Position numbers and translations under genes: made by a program. DNA of 64,000 nt, from the NCBI GenBank assembly GCA_039105265.1, contig JAPFFF010000005.1, positions 1,116,001 to 1,180,000 of the forward strand. The letters are read 5' to 3'. This document shows, in pieces, positions 44,507 to 57,131 of the stretch (positions are counted from its first letter, which is position 1; each line of letters begins with the position of its first letter). Below the pieces are notes generated by a model. The model worked only from the letters and a program-made list of their open reading frames with translations, made no database searches and was not told the DNA's origin. The stretch comes from Tritrichomonas musculus (Eukaryota > Parabasalia > Tritrichomonadida > Tritrichomonadidae).

Positions 44507-47500
44507 ATATAAAAACTTTCAAAATAATTCATATCTTTATAAATTTAAAATAAAAACACAATTAAATAATAATATATATTTTCCCTTGAAAACAAGAGCT
44601 ATTTTTTATGATTTTTATAGTTTATTTTTTTAATTATAAAAAATATTTTTCAAACGATTGAAGGTTGAAATAAAATATCATGTAATTTCGTGCGAGCTTT
44701 TTGAGAAGATGCTTGCAAATAAGTTCACAAAAATAATTGAATTGTTTTTGATCAGCATCATTCAAAAAGTGAACTGATAGAAAAAGTTTAATCGGTAATA
44801 TATTCAAAAAGTTTTATTCTATTATAAATAGCGCCATTTTATTATAGTATTTTTGGCTTATGGAACTCATGTGTTGTGGAATTCTTCTGCAGGGAATCTT
44901 ACAATCTTGAGGTCCTAAGCTGTAGTGCTCTACTGCAGATGGCTCTGCATTTTAGGAATCATCAGCCAAGAGTAATAATAATTTTATCAATTACCTTATG
45001 ATTTGTAACCAGGTGCTCATTTACTAAACAATATAGAACCAAAATTCAGTGTAAACTATACAAATCACCAAAAATCTTGTACTGATTTCTCAATTGAAAT
45101 AATAGTTAATCAACAAAAGCGATTTCTACATATAATTTACTTTTTTACTTTTCTTTTAATGTTTTATTAAATGTTTGTTATATCTTGATATGTTTAAATT
45201 GTAATTTTATTTGAATGTGAATCATCTTTTAAAATTATCTTTCAAAATATTAAACAAAAAGGTAAAAATTATATAAATAAAACTAAATAAATAATAAATG
45301 TTGAATTAAAATGTTCTTTTATTAATTTTTATTGAAATGATTATTTGAATTTACTTGAAAATTTTTTACTTTTCATGAAATTGTCTGCTGCTCTCCAACA
45401 TCTAATTTTAAATAACGGAATAGAATTCAAAATATGCATATCATCTTTAAAATCAATAATTGAAAGAAACTCATCGAAACAAATAGAAAAAGGAATAGTA
45501 GTATCATTCAGTTCGGGATAAATTTTGATTATTTCTATAGTTGTTTCGTATAAAGCCTTCTTCGCGATCTTTTGGTGCAGAGTTTTGCAGTTGGAAATCC
45601 AAATAGCTTTGTCTTCTTTGGATACTTTAAAAGAATAAGGTTTATGGCCTCTTCGATTATTAGAATCGAATTCAATTCGTTCTTTGGCATTGAATTCATG
45701 AACTTCATGTATGTTCCATTTGATATCAAATTCTGGATAATCTGGAATTGGATAATCAAAGCAGTTTCGTATTATTTCGACTAATTTAACGAGTAAATCT
45801 TGATTAATGAGCCTTGTTTCTGATTGACTTTGAAATATAATATCTTTGATTTCGTTAACTTTATCATTTGGTCTAATTTTCATAAATTTAGAGGACAGTA
45901 TCTGATTTAATATTGACTTTAACGAGCATTTTATATTTTTTTGGGTAATGTCATTTTGGATTTCCAATAATATCGGTTTCGCTTGAAGCAGAATTTGGTG
46001 TTTGCAAGGAATGGGAGAACCGTTTATTTGAAGATTGTATTTGTCTCCTTCACGATCGCAATTGTCAGTACAACAGGACATTATATCAAAAGATTGCTTT
46101 GCCAGTTTTCTGCTTAATTTATTAATGATTTCCTTCCTTTTTCTTTTGATTGATCTTCCAAATTTTGTGTTAAACGTTCTTGCCTGGCGTAACACTGAAT
46201 CAATAAGATGAAATAATTTTCCATTAAAGCTATGATCTTCTAAAGATCTGTTAATATATGAGTGAAATCCCTCTTCGTGATTAGAGCACCTACAAACGTT
46301 ATGCTCTCGTCTAATTCAAAGAGCCCAATTTGCTATATAATAGTTGCTTGAATTATCAGCATCGTATCCATTTAGCATTACTCGTAAGTCCCGTACTTTC
46401 TTTTTGAAATCACTAGAATTTGAATGATCTTTTTCTCTTTCTTTTACATATAAATCTAATTCTTCAATTATTTCAAGGCGTATTTGTTCATACTTATGAT
46501 AACTATGACATTTTAAAAGCTTTAAAACAAAAAGACCAAGTACATTTGTAGATCCAAAGTGCTCTGATATATGACGGTGGCAGAAAAACTGGGTAACTTC
46601 AAAAGCTTTGCAGGCTTCAAATATCGATTTTCCCATGTCGGAAAGAGCAAATTTATCTTTCCAGTTAATTGCTTTATGAAGAATTTTGATATCATTAAAC
46701 ATCATCAAATATAGTTCGGCACATTCTTGAGGTGCTATTCCAATTGAAACCGGGATGGATTCGTTAAAAAAATTGCATGAGTAACGCAATATACGTATGG
46801 TTTAATACCATAAAAAGAATCATCCAACTCAAAATAGTGGCAATTATCCATTATAAATGGAGCCCAAGGGAAAATTATCGAGATCTTCTGTAATTCGTTT
46901 TCATCTTTACAGTCATTGTTGGCTTCTTTTTCTTCTTCTTTTAGAGGTTGATGGGTTACGTTAATAATACCTGGACAATTCCCGAGAATCTCTTTGAAAG
47001 TAGTATCTTTTGAGCTCAGAACTCTTTTTAAAGGAGAAATTAAGAAGCGACCAGTGATTTGCTCAAAATAGTCCTTGACAAATTGTTGACAAGGATGCGA
47101 AGGCAAAGCAAAGTAATGAGCAACTTTATGCAACAGTGTATCTGAAGTTTGATGCAAGAATTGATGTATAATTGAATTAATAGCATAAGTTTCTGGTTTC
47201 ATATGAATGCAAAAACAACCTTTGAAAACTTTGTAATTGAAATCAATCATATGATGCTTAACAAAGCATCTGATATATGACATACCAACTCCAAATTGTA
47301 TATGAAAAGAATAATGATACTTCTTATCTGTATTTTTATATTTGTTTTGGAAAAGATAAATATGCGATGATTTATCTCTTTTGGTTTGGACATCTTCGGC
47401 AAAGTAATTAAATGCAGTGAGCTCGGCAAAATCTATAAAAGAAATGAAATCGAAATCGTTTCTATCAAAAGGAACGATTTCGATTTTGCAATGCGATGTT

Positions 47501-48557
47501 TCTCTATTCATATTTTCGATAAGAATTGAAGGTTCTCCAAGAGATCGATATAAACCTTCGAAATCATCAATTTTGCGATAAATCATATGAAGACCGTTTA
47601 TAAAAGCTTTATTTATCAATAGTTTGTTAAGAAAAAATGCTTAGAATTAAGAGTAAAATTAAATGATAGAGAACAGCAGACAATTTCATGAAAAGTAAAA
47701 AAATTTTCAAGTAAATTCAAATAATCATTTCAATAAAAATTAATAAAAGAACATTTTAATTCAACATTTATTATTTATTTAGTTTTATTTATATAATTTT
47801 TACCTTTTTGTTTAATATTTTGAAAGATAATTTTAAAAGATGATTCACATTCAAATAAAATTACAATTTAAACATATCAAGATATAACAAACATTTAATA
47901 AAACATTAAAAGAAAAGTAAAAAAGTAAATTATATGTAGAAATCGCTTTTGTTGATTAACTATTATTTCAATTGAGAAATCAGTACAAGATTTTTGGTGA
48001 TTTGTATAGTTTACACTGAATTTTGGTTCTATATTGTTTAGTAAATGAGCACCTGGTTACAAATCATAAGGTAATTGATAAAATTATTATTACTCTTGGC
48101 TGATGATTCCTAAAATGCAGAGCCATCTGCAGTAGAGCACTACAGCTTAGGACCTCAAGATTGTAAGATTCCCTGCAGAAGAATTCCACAACACATGAGT
48201 TCCATAAGCCAAAAATACTATAATAAAATGGCGCTATTTATAATAGAATAAAACTTTTTGAATATATTACCGATTAAACTTTTTCTATCAGTTCACTTTT
48301 TGAATGATGCTGATCAAAAACAATTCAATTATTTTTGTGAACTTATTTGCAAGCATCTTCTCAAAAAGCTCGCACGAAATTACATGATATTTTATTTCAA
48401 CCTTCAATCGTTTGAAAAATATTTTTTATAATTAAAAAAATAAACTATAAAAATCATAAAAAATAGCTCTTGTTTTCAAGGGAAAATATATATTATTATT
48501 TAATTGTGTTTTTATTTTAAATTTATAAAGATATGAATTATTTTGAAAGTTTTTATT
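44507..48557. mobile_element. Mutator-like element MULE-2 with ~880-bp TIRs
   Basis: The two ends (44507-45389 and 47671-48557) are near-identical inverted copies starting ATAAAAACTTTCAAAATAA. Both are flanked by CAAATTT (44500-44506 and 48558-48564), shorter than the usual 9-bp TSD. The left TIR includes the last ~50 bp of the transposase gene. One MULE transposase gene with two defects fills the centre. High arm identity means recent insertion. Confidence 0.88.
45341..47586 (-). pseudogene. MULE transposase of MULE-2 (one frame change, one in-frame TGA)
   Basis: Start at ATG 47586 (upstream in-frame codons lack an ATG). The catalytic core follows the Mutator pattern: FELDDSFYGIKPYVYCVTHA (first Asp), a frame change near 46765 inside HAIF/FNESIPVSIG, SDMGKSIFEACKAF (second Asp), CHRHISEHFG, and RREHNVCRCSNHEEGFHSYI (Glu). 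An in-frame TGA (46316-46318) falls just before that Glu block, after YYIANWAL. The N-terminal 250 residues probably hold the DNA-binding part. A Cys cluster, CCTDNCDREGD, follows the core. Otherwise the frame is clean, so the gene died recently. TGA is used as a normal stop by the kinase gene, so recoding is unlikely. Confidence 0.82.
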
Positions 48558-48579
48558 CAAATTTTGTCATCAAGAGCTA

Positions 48580-48981
48580 TTACAGATAAAAAAAAAAAAA
48601 ATATAAAACATCTTTTCTTTTTTCAATAGTTTCCCATCCTTTTGTTGATATAACATACCGACTTATGGAAACATTTATTTTGAAATTCTTTTCGTAAAAT
48701 ATGTGGATAATGATTTGATAATCATTTCCAAGAATTGAATGCCTAAACTTAAATTCATAATATTTATCTGAAACTGAAACAACCTTTTTAAATGGCTTTA
48801 CGCTAGCAGGTTCATATTCGACCATCTCGTTTAAAAAAATTGCTAATGATTTAAAATCCCAAATGGGAGAATATGCAGGTGTTATATCGAACTTTGCAGC
48901 AAGCTTTGCGCCAAAAGCATTTCTGCGAAATATTGACTGCGTCGTAAAAGTAAAATCTTTGGGCGATCCAATATCAAACAT
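48580..48981 (-). CDS. hypothetical protein, 133 aa
   Basis: An ATG-started frame (48981) beginning MFDIGSPKDFTFTTQSIFRR, with balanced composition and a likely beta-rich middle (KFRHSILGNDYQIIIHIFYE). The last residues are an F-run from a T homopolymer, next to the end of MULE-2, so the natural C-terminus may have been cut by that insertion. I recognise no family. Confidence 0.45.
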   Translation of the reverse strand: MFDIGSPKDFTFTTQSIFRRNAFGAKLAAKFDITPAYSPIWDFKSLAIFLNEMVEYEPASVKPFKKVVSVSDKYYEFKFRHSILGNDYQIIIHIFYEKNFKINVSISRYVISTKGWETIEKRKDVLYFFFFYL

Positions 48982-49206
48982 TAAATTTATAGTTCATTTA
49001 ACTTTTTTTTATTTTTAAATTTATATTTGGTCATAAAGATATTGTTCTTATGTGGTATTGAGAAGATATATGGTCATTAGTGAATTGTTTTTTCTTACAA
49101 TTTTGAATTGTTATTTGGTTTGATATATTGCTTTTTTTGACTACTTAAACAGTCGGTGTAAAAAGTATCCAAAATAGTCTATTTTGGAGTCTATCACAAT
49201 TTTATA

Positions 49207-50454
49207 GGCAAGCTCATAATTATTTTGAATATAAAACCGTTATTTTAAAATTTTAATTATTTTATTCAAAATGTCGATACCTAAATCACAAGAAGCGGTT
49301 CGTATTAGGAAAGAAATTGCGTTAAATATGATTCAACATCATAATCTTCAACCTTCTCAAGTAGCAAATTATCTCGGTGTTACAACAGAGACAATCAAAA
49401 ATTATAATCAGCCTACAGTTAGTACATGTCACAAGAAACGAGGCCCGAAAACAAAAATGACAGATGAAATAAAAGAGTTTGTTGAAGTTTCAACTGTTTG
49501 CGATAGACGTTCCACATCTTCTTCGCTTGCAAATGAAATTAAAGAAAAATATCAAGTTAATACAAGTAGACAAACTGTTGATCGAGTCAGAGCCGAACTT
49601 GGATTTTCGTTTGAATACCCTTTGCCATCAGTTATGCTTAGCGATACAAATCGTCAAGATCGAATTCAATTTTGCCAAGAAAAAGTGGATTGGAAAGATG
49701 AATGGAATAAAGTTGTGTTCTCGGATGAATCTTTTTTTCAATTAGCTTCAAATTCTTCAAAATTATGGAGGAAACCTAAAGAATTGGGAGATGATGTTAG
49801 ATACCATAAACGTGCGTTTCCACCTAAAATTCTCGTCTGGGGAGCAATTGGAATTGGCTTCAAATCAAAATTAATAATTCTTGAATGCTCAATTAATTCA
49901 AAAGTTTATATTAATACAATTTTGAAAGGATCTCAAGTTTTTGAAGAAGCAAATCTACACTTTAAAGATGGATTCATTTTCCAACAAGATAATGCTCCAT
50001 CACATCGTTCAACAGTAACCAAAGATTTTTTAACCAGATCAAATATCAATGTGATGAAGTGGCCTCCCTACTCGCCAGACCTAAACGTCATAGAAATAAT
50101 ATGGGCCATAATGAAAATGCGTATTAGGCAAAAAAAAGTAAAAACACTTGATGAATTAAAAGATGTTGTTCAAAAAGTATGGGATGATTTGGATTATGAA
50201 ACAATTGAAAAGCTAATTACATCAATGCCAACAAGATGCAAAGATGTTATACAAAACCAAGGACGAACAATTGTTGGACATCTTAAAAAACATAAATAAT
50301 AAATTTGAGAATGCTCATATTTATTTTGAATAAACTCATAGAATTATTCACAAAAAGTTTTCTTTTTTAAATAATTATTTTTTTAATACCGTTTTTTTTA
50401 ATAGAAAAAGTTATTTTTTAACCTTTGATAGGCCAAAATAAATATGAGCATTCC
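49207..50454. mobile_element. Tc1-like transposon, apparently complete
   Basis: Ends GG..(A/T)GCTCATA(A/T)TTATTTTG inverted at both sides, flanked by TA (49205-49206 and 50455-50456). It is 1.25 kb with one intact transposase gene. The TIRs are short (about 21 bp, a few mismatches). Confidence 0.85.
49271..50299 (+). CDS. Tc1-like transposase, DD34E, intact
   Basis: Protein of 342 aa. The N-terminal helix-turn-helix (about residues 15-50) includes PSQVANYLGVTTETIKNY; a basic hinge KKRGPKTK follows, then a second HTH with NTSRQTVDRVRAELGF. Catalytic residues: Asp in VVFSDESFF, Asp in FQQDNAPSH, and Glu in LNVIEIIWAIMK, with 34 residues between the last two, the Tc1 spacing. The length equals that of typical Tc1 transposases and no defect is seen, so it can plausibly cut and paste its own element at TA sites. 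It starts with ATGTCG shortly inside the left TIR. Confidence 0.93.
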   Translation: MSIPKSQEAVRIRKEIALNMIQHHNLQPSQVANYLGVTTETIKNYNQPTVSTCHKKRGPKTKMTDEIKEFVEVSTVCDRRSTSSSLANEIKEKYQVNTSRQTVDRVRAELGFSFEYPLPSVMLSDTNRQDRIQFCQEKVDWKDEWNKVVFSDESFFQLASNSSKLWRKPKELGDDVRYHKRAFPPKILVWGAIGIGFKSKLIILECSINSKVYINTILKGSQVFEEANLHFKDGFIFQQDNAPSHRSTVTKDFLTRSNINVMKWPPYSPDLNVIEIIWAIMKMRIRQKKVKTLDELKDVVQKVWDDLDYETIEKLITSMPTRCKDVIQNQGRTIVGHLKKHK

Positions 50455-50465
50455 TATATATATAT

Positions 50466-53400
50466 AGAGGAGAGACTGCGAAATTTTAAATGACCTTTTT
50501 TCGGAATAATAATCAGCAAAATTAAAAATAAATTAAAAATATAGTATTATGGTGTTGTCACCTTTTCATATCATATACTTTTTTTCAGATTTAATCAAAA
50601 AAAATTGAAATTGTATTGATATTTCAAAATGTCATAATTCATATATTCGTCATTATTTTTTCTTTTCAACCATTAAATTGCATTTTTATATAGATTATCT
50701 CTTTTTTTTAATAAGAAAGCTATTCAATAAATGCGTTTTTGGAGAAAACTCAAAAAAATATTTTTCAATTTAAAGAGAAATTTTCTTCTATATTAAAGAT
50801 CAAAGGGATAACTATAGTTTATCTCTTAACTTATCTGGTGCAGGCAAACATATCAAAATATTTTTAAAATTTTTTTTACAATTTTAGCTAGGATTGAGGT
50901 TTAGTATTGAATATAATTCTATATACGTTAATGATGTAAACTTCACAAATATACCAACAATTTCATTTGTTTTAATTTTGGTATCAACATCACAATAAGT
51001 ATTTATTTTAATATTTATCAATAATTTACCAAACAAATCATGCTTATAATATGATGATAGTTAGTTAAATCATAAAAAATCAAAATTTGATAGAGTGGCA
51101 GTACATATAATTTACGGATTAGAATTTTTAATTGAGGATATTATATTTTTTAAACATGTTTTTTAATATTATATAACTAATTTAATATAAATAATACTAG
51201 TTAATTATTAATATATTTACCAATTAATAAATATATATTTTGATTACTTTATTTTTTGTAAATATTTCAAATAATTTAAGCCAAAATAATGAAACATTTT
51301 TATATTCTGAATATAAACATATAATAACTCATTTATCCTATATATAATAAGAGTTCATTTTGAACATAGGCTTAAAAAAATCAGAATAATATCAGTATAT
51401 CAAATCTATCATTAAAAAAATCCTATCTCTAATATATAAAGAGTTTTTATTCAAAAATGATTAAAATATAATATTTTTTAACTTTTTGAGAGCGAAAAGG
51501 TGGATGAAAAAAAATCACTTCATATCTTTGATTTGATATTCTCTATTTACCAATTTAGCCTTCCACCTGCGGCTATCGCTTCTCAGCTGCAGGTGGAAGT
51601 AAATAAATAAGGAAACCAATCTTCCACCTGCGGCTGAGCTGAGACAGTTACAGGTGGAAAATCACTATTTACCAATTTAGCCTTCCACCTGCGGCTATCG
51701 CTTCTCAGCTGCAGGTGGAAGTAAATAAATAAGGAAACCAATCTTCCACCTGCGGCTGAGCTGAGACAGTTACAGGTGGAAAATCACTATTTACCAATTT
51801 AGCCTTCCACCTGCGGCTATCGCTTCTCAGCTGCAGGTGGAAGTAAATAAATAAGGAAACCAATCTTCCACCTACGGCTGAGCTGCGACAGCTGCAGGTG
51901 GAAAATCACTATTTACCAATTTAGCCTTCCACCTGCGGCTATCGCTTCTCAGCTGCAGGTGGAAGTAAATAAATAAGGAAACCAATCTTCCACCTGCGGC
52001 TGAGCTGCGACAGCTGCAGGTGGAAAATCACTATTTACCAATTTAGCCTTCCACCTGCGGCTATCGCTTCTCAGCTGCAGGTGGAAGTAAATAAATAAGG
52101 AAACCAATCTTCCACCTGCGGCTGAGCTGCGACAGTTACAGGTGGAAAATCACTATTTACCAATTTAGCCTTCCACCTGCGGCTATCGCTTCTCAGCTGC
52201 AGGTGGAAGTAAATAAATAAGGAAACCAAGTTTCCACCTACGGCTGAGCTGCGACAGCTGCAGGTGGAAAATCACTATTTACCAATTTAGCCTTCCACCT
52301 GCGGCTATCGCTTCTCAGCTGCAGGTGGAAGTAAATAAATAAGGAAACCAATCTTCCACCTGCGGCTGAGCTGCGACAGCTGCAGGTGGAAAATCACTAT
52401 TTACCAATTTAGCCTTCCACCTGCGGCTATCGCTTCTCAGCTGCAGGTGGAAGTAAATAAATAAGGAAACCAATCTTCCACCTGCGGCTGAGCTGCGACA
52501 GCTGCAGGTGGAAAATCACTATTTACCAATTTAGCCTTCCACCTGCGGCTATCGCTTCTCAGCTGCAGGTGGAAGTAAATAAATAAGGAAACCAATCTTC
52601 CACCTGCGGCTGAGCTGAGACAGTTACAGGTGGAAAATCACTATTTACCAATTTAGCCTTCCACCTGCGGCTATCGCTTCTCAGCTGCAGGTGGAAGTAA
52701 ATAAATAAGGAAACCAAGTTTCCACCTACGGCTGAGCTGCGACAGCTGCAGGTGGAAAATCACTATTTACCAATTTAGCCTTCCACCTGCGGCTATCGCT
52801 TCTCAGCTGCAGGTGGAAGTAAATAAATAAGGAAACCAATCTTCCACCTGCGGCTGAGCTGAGACAGTTACAGGTGGAAAATCACTATTTACCAATTTAG
52901 CCTTCCACCTGCGGCTATCGCTTCTCAGCTGCAGGTGGAAGTAAATAAATAAGGAAACCAATCTTCCACCTGCGGCTGAGCTGAGACAGTTACAGGTGGA
53001 AAATCACTATTTACCAATTTAGCCTTCCACCTGCGGCTATCGCTTCTCAGCTGCAGGTGGAAGTAAATAAATAAGGAAACCAAGTTTCCACCTACGGCTG
53101 AGCTGCGATAGCTAAAGGTGGAAGTAATTACTTAAATGTACCATTTCAAACTTCCACCTGCAGCTATCGCAACTTAGTTGCAGTTGGAACTAATTACGCG
53201 AATTAAACTTCCACCTGCAACTAAAAGTTTTAAATATTTTTTTATTTATATTATTTTTCTTTTAGTTTTTATTTGTTCAAAATATTTTTTTTTTTTTTTT
53301 ACATTATTTAACATAGGACACTTTTTGAGCGAAGCTCAAAAAGTGGCCATTCTTGTATACTTATAATATTTTTAATATATGTTTAATAATTATATTATAT

Positions 53401-54990
53401 TTTAATTTTAAAATTAATTTGCTATTTATTATTATATATGCAAAATGTTCATATATTATTTTAATTCAAATTTTCACGAAGAATTGAATTTTTTATTAAA
53501 AAAATTTCACTTTATTTTGTTTAAAACAGTCTTGTTTTAATTAATTTACTAAAATTTCAAAATAAATCTTAGTCTTTTATCATTAAGTCATATTTATATA
53601 TATCATTAAATTTTAAAATTATGAAAATACGATTCACAATTAAAAAACTGATATTTGTTTACTTTATTGGATTTAATTGCTAATTAAAGTTGTTTTAAAA
53701 TAAAAATTACCGACTACATTCTTTATTTATAATGCTTTTTTAAAATATAATCTTTTTACGATTTTTTTTCAATATTTGACGATTATTATAATATTATCAT
53801 CATCTAATTAGATATAATACGATTATTAAGATATATTAATATGATTATTATGATTTATTCATTTTATTCTAGATTGATAATTTAAAAAAAAATATGAAAA
53901 AGCTGATATAACAAAATATAAAATATATCTTAATATTTTAATCATATATAAATTTTAATAATATAAAAAATCTTAATATTATTGGTGATATTATCATATT
54001 TATCAATATCATATAAAACAAACTTTTGAATTGATTATTAATTTAAAAAAATAATTATTTGAAATTTTTATAATTGAATTAATGCATTAATTTTTAAAAC
54101 ATATAGTATACAATTCTATAAATAATAAACAAATTATTATTTTAGAAAATAAAAAATATAAAAACAAAAAATATTAATTTATATTTAAAATAATTAGTAA
54201 CAACTAATTTATTAATGATACGAATATTTTATTTTTTAATAATACATTGAAAATAAAATCTCATAATTAATTGTATGAGCTTACATAAAATATTTTTAAT
54301 TCTCAAAAAAAAGTATAGAATTTTTTAAAAAATCTATTCAAAAAAAAGACTTTTCTGAGCATAAAATATACGTTAAGTTCTCAATTTTAGTAAATTTTGG
54401 ATTCATGATTTACAAAATCTACCTAGTCGATTCCCAATTTTATTAGGGGGATCTTAATGTTTTAATCGAATTAATAAATTGACCTAACGGATCCTATCAT
54501 TAAACCGTCAATCTTTCTAAATTGAAAAACCTAAAATATCATAAAAATCTAATGCATTATCATTAATCAGGTTATTTATTTATATTAAACTATTGAGCAA
54601 GTATCCGGGGAAACATTTTTGGTTTTTGTATTTATTGTAGTTATTGAATTATAAGAGTTTCAAATTGAATAAAGACGTTAAAAAGTTTCATGTACTGCCC
54701 CTCTAATTTGATTTATAATTCTTAGTCGAAGATTTTAATATTATATTCACATCTATATATTAAATATTGATAATTAAATTATTTATTATTTTGAGTAAAT
54801 AGAATTTTTTTATTAAGATAAAATTGAAATTATAATTTGATATAAACAATTCAATTTTAAAAATAGATTTATAGCTAAAAATCTGAAAAAAATATTAGTG
54901 AAATTATCATAAATAGCATTTAATTCTGCAATAAGATAATATTTATTAATATTATTAAAAAATACCAAAAATTTTCGCAGCCTCACCTCT
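50466..54990. mobile_element. 4.5-kb AGAGG(T/A)GAG element with internal satellite
   Basis: The left end AGAGGAGAGACTGCGAAA and the right end (inverse AGAGGTGAGGCTGCGAAA) are flanked by ATATATAT on both sides (50458-50465 and 54991-54998). The flank is low complexity, so the TSD alone is weak, but the TIR match is good. No transposase; the main content is the 122-bp satellite array. Related by its first bases to the elements at 21281, 31676 and 34943. Confidence 0.7.
51559..53144. repeat. 122-bp satellite, 13 units, two hairpins per unit
   Basis: Units start every 122 bp from 51559 to 53023. Each has hairpin A (CTTCCACCTGCGGCT..., closing with GCTGCAGGTGGAAG) and hairpin B (CTTCCACCTGCGGCTGAGCT... 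closing with CAGGTGGAA), separated by A+T-rich spacers. Hairpin A is constant, while hairpin B occurs in at least four variants. A degenerate tail with two more hairpins extends to about 53230. It is G+C-rich compared with everything around it. Confidence 0.95.
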
Positions 54991-55352
54991 ATATATATAT
55001 TTCGAAAATTTATAAAAAGTTTGTTTTACTTATAAATAATTAATTATATAATTAAATTGACCCAGTTTAAACCTTGTTTTACTTAATCATGACCTTTCAT
55101 TATGTTATTAACTAAATTCATTATACAGTATTATGTAAATAAAGATTGTTTTTTAAGTATTTGTATCGAAATTTAATTTAAAATGAAATGATAAAACTGT
55201 ATTTAAATTTTAGGAAGTGAAACTGATTAAAATATAATTTATTGTAAATTTCAAGAAGTAATAATATTACTTTAATTAAAATCTAATTTGAATGTAATTT
55301 AATTTAATTAAAATATAGAGCATAATGATGAAAATAATCACCCTGATTAGGT

Positions 55353-56248
55353 TATTTGTCGGATCTTTTAATTCGTGATTTTCGGCGACGCCCACATCTT
55401 GTACCATGTGCATCAACAATCATTCCGACTAATTTCTTTTCAATAGCATCTAATCCCGTAATTGCATCTTCATAACTGGACTCATTTTTACAACCAAGTT
55501 CAGCAATAGTTTGAATTCTTGATTAAATCTCCAAATATCTTTCTTTGATAGATGCTGTATAATTTGTTATTTCTATTTAGAAATCAGTCAATTCGTCAGA
55601 TTTACTTTTTAATGATAATTCCAACTTTTGATTTGAAATGACCCATCTTGGAGATATCAATTTTCCAAGAGTTTCCATAAGAATATCTTTGTTTTTCATT
55701 ACTTTCATTATATGTGAGCATGGTAAACCACAATTAGTCAATTTTCCACAAGAGCATGACCAGTTTTTGTTATTTCTTACATAAAAAGAATCATTTGTTT
55801 TTGTTTCAGTTACTTTCCAAATATCATCAACATATGTAACAATTAAATCATTGCATTTATTTAAAGAACCATTTAAAGCTTCTGCTATTCTTTTATCAAC
55901 TTTTAACAATTTCATAAAACTCTATATTTCTGATCCAAATGCTATTTTAATTTTTCGTGCTTTTATATAATGTCTGTTCATTGATCTTCTTCAGTCGGCA
56001 CTGGTAATGACGTTTCTCATTTCACTTAATGTTAAAGATCGTGTTCCTAACTATTGTTTTATGTTTGAGTTGTGTGATGCTGAAATTGAACTTGCAACAT
56101 ATCCTAGTGAAAATGTTTCTTTTATAAAAGCCTTTGTAGAAGTATTTATTCTTGGTTCAATTGATTCTTTGATAAATTTACCTAATGAATCATGTTCCTT
56201 CAATTCATTCGATATAAAACAAATACGAATAAAACTATTTACAAACAA
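55353..56248 (-). pseudogene. C-terminal part of a MULE transposase with SWIM zinc finger, decayed
   Basis: One frame can be followed through about five stop codons. It starts NTSTKAFIKETFSLGYVASS, continues SISASHNSNIK, LGTRSLTLSEMRNVITSAD and the clean part 55577-55915, and ends GRRRKSRIKRSDK. The clean part has a SWIM motif, CSCGKLTNCGLPCSHI (CxC...CxH), found at the C-terminus of many Mutator-like transposases and thought to bind DNA. Stops only, hardly any frame change: decay by point mutation. No TIRs were located. Confidence 0.7.
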
Positions 56249-56348
56249 ATACGAATTACAAACTTACACGATTTACAGATTTGCACGATTTGCACAAAAG
56301 AATAAAATTTACGGCATCCCTTTTCATGCCATTTGTTGAACTCAAACA

Positions 56349-57129
56349 AATCTCATTGATATTCTTTCCCTCAATTTATTATTTGTGCCATTTAAACAAA
56401 CCTTAAACACTTCGTCCTGATAAAAAAACATATTCATTCATTTATTATTTCTTGTTAGAAACATTGTTCAATTTAAACAAACCTAGTAAATTTTAACTTT
56501 TCCAGAGACATGCAACTATTCAAATAATAAACGTTCTCCTGTTCAAAAAATAAAGTACTGGATTTGTACCTTAATATAAATATATTTTTTTATTTTCAAA
56601 ATCAAAGAAAATATAGAAAAATAAGCATAAAAAGAAATTTTTATAGCGTATGGAATGTGGACAACAAATGAATAACATTAATATTTATGCATAATCCTAC
56701 AAAATTCATAAACTTTTTTCTCAAAAAAATGGATTGGTAAAAAATATAAAGTGAATTGAAAAATCTGTATACCTTTGAAAAATCTGTATACCAACGCATG
56801 TTTGCATATTATAAAATTGATTTTTCTCTTTTAAATTAGTATCAAAGATAGTAGTCAAGGAGAGAATTATATACTATTTTTTATTTTTAAAATTATTGAT
56901 TTTAAAAAAATATTCGTTCTTTGTATACATATAAAAAACAGTAATTAAAATGGATTTTTGCATATTTGGGAAAAAAAAGTAACTTAATAATTCTTTTTAT
57001 TTATTATTATGCTATATATATATTAATTTATATATTTAATTGATGAAAACATTGACTTATTTATTTTTTAAAGAGATATCAATACTTTAAATAATTATAT
57101 CAAAAATTTGTTCAAAAAATGAATTAATC
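56349..57129. other. gene-free stretch
   Basis: A+T-rich. It contains GAAAAATCTGTATACC twice (about 56757 and 56777). Nothing else noted. Confidence 0.4.
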
Positions 57130-57131
57130 TA

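Noticed and set aside
46316-46318. TGA read as an amino acid (variant code)
   Set aside because: The kinase gene ends in TGA at a sensible place, so TGA is a stop here; nonsense mutation in a transposon is simpler.
51559-53144. CRISPR-like array
   Set aside because: Spacers are as conserved as the repeats, units are 122 bp, no cas genes are present, and the genome is eukaryotic; it is a satellite.
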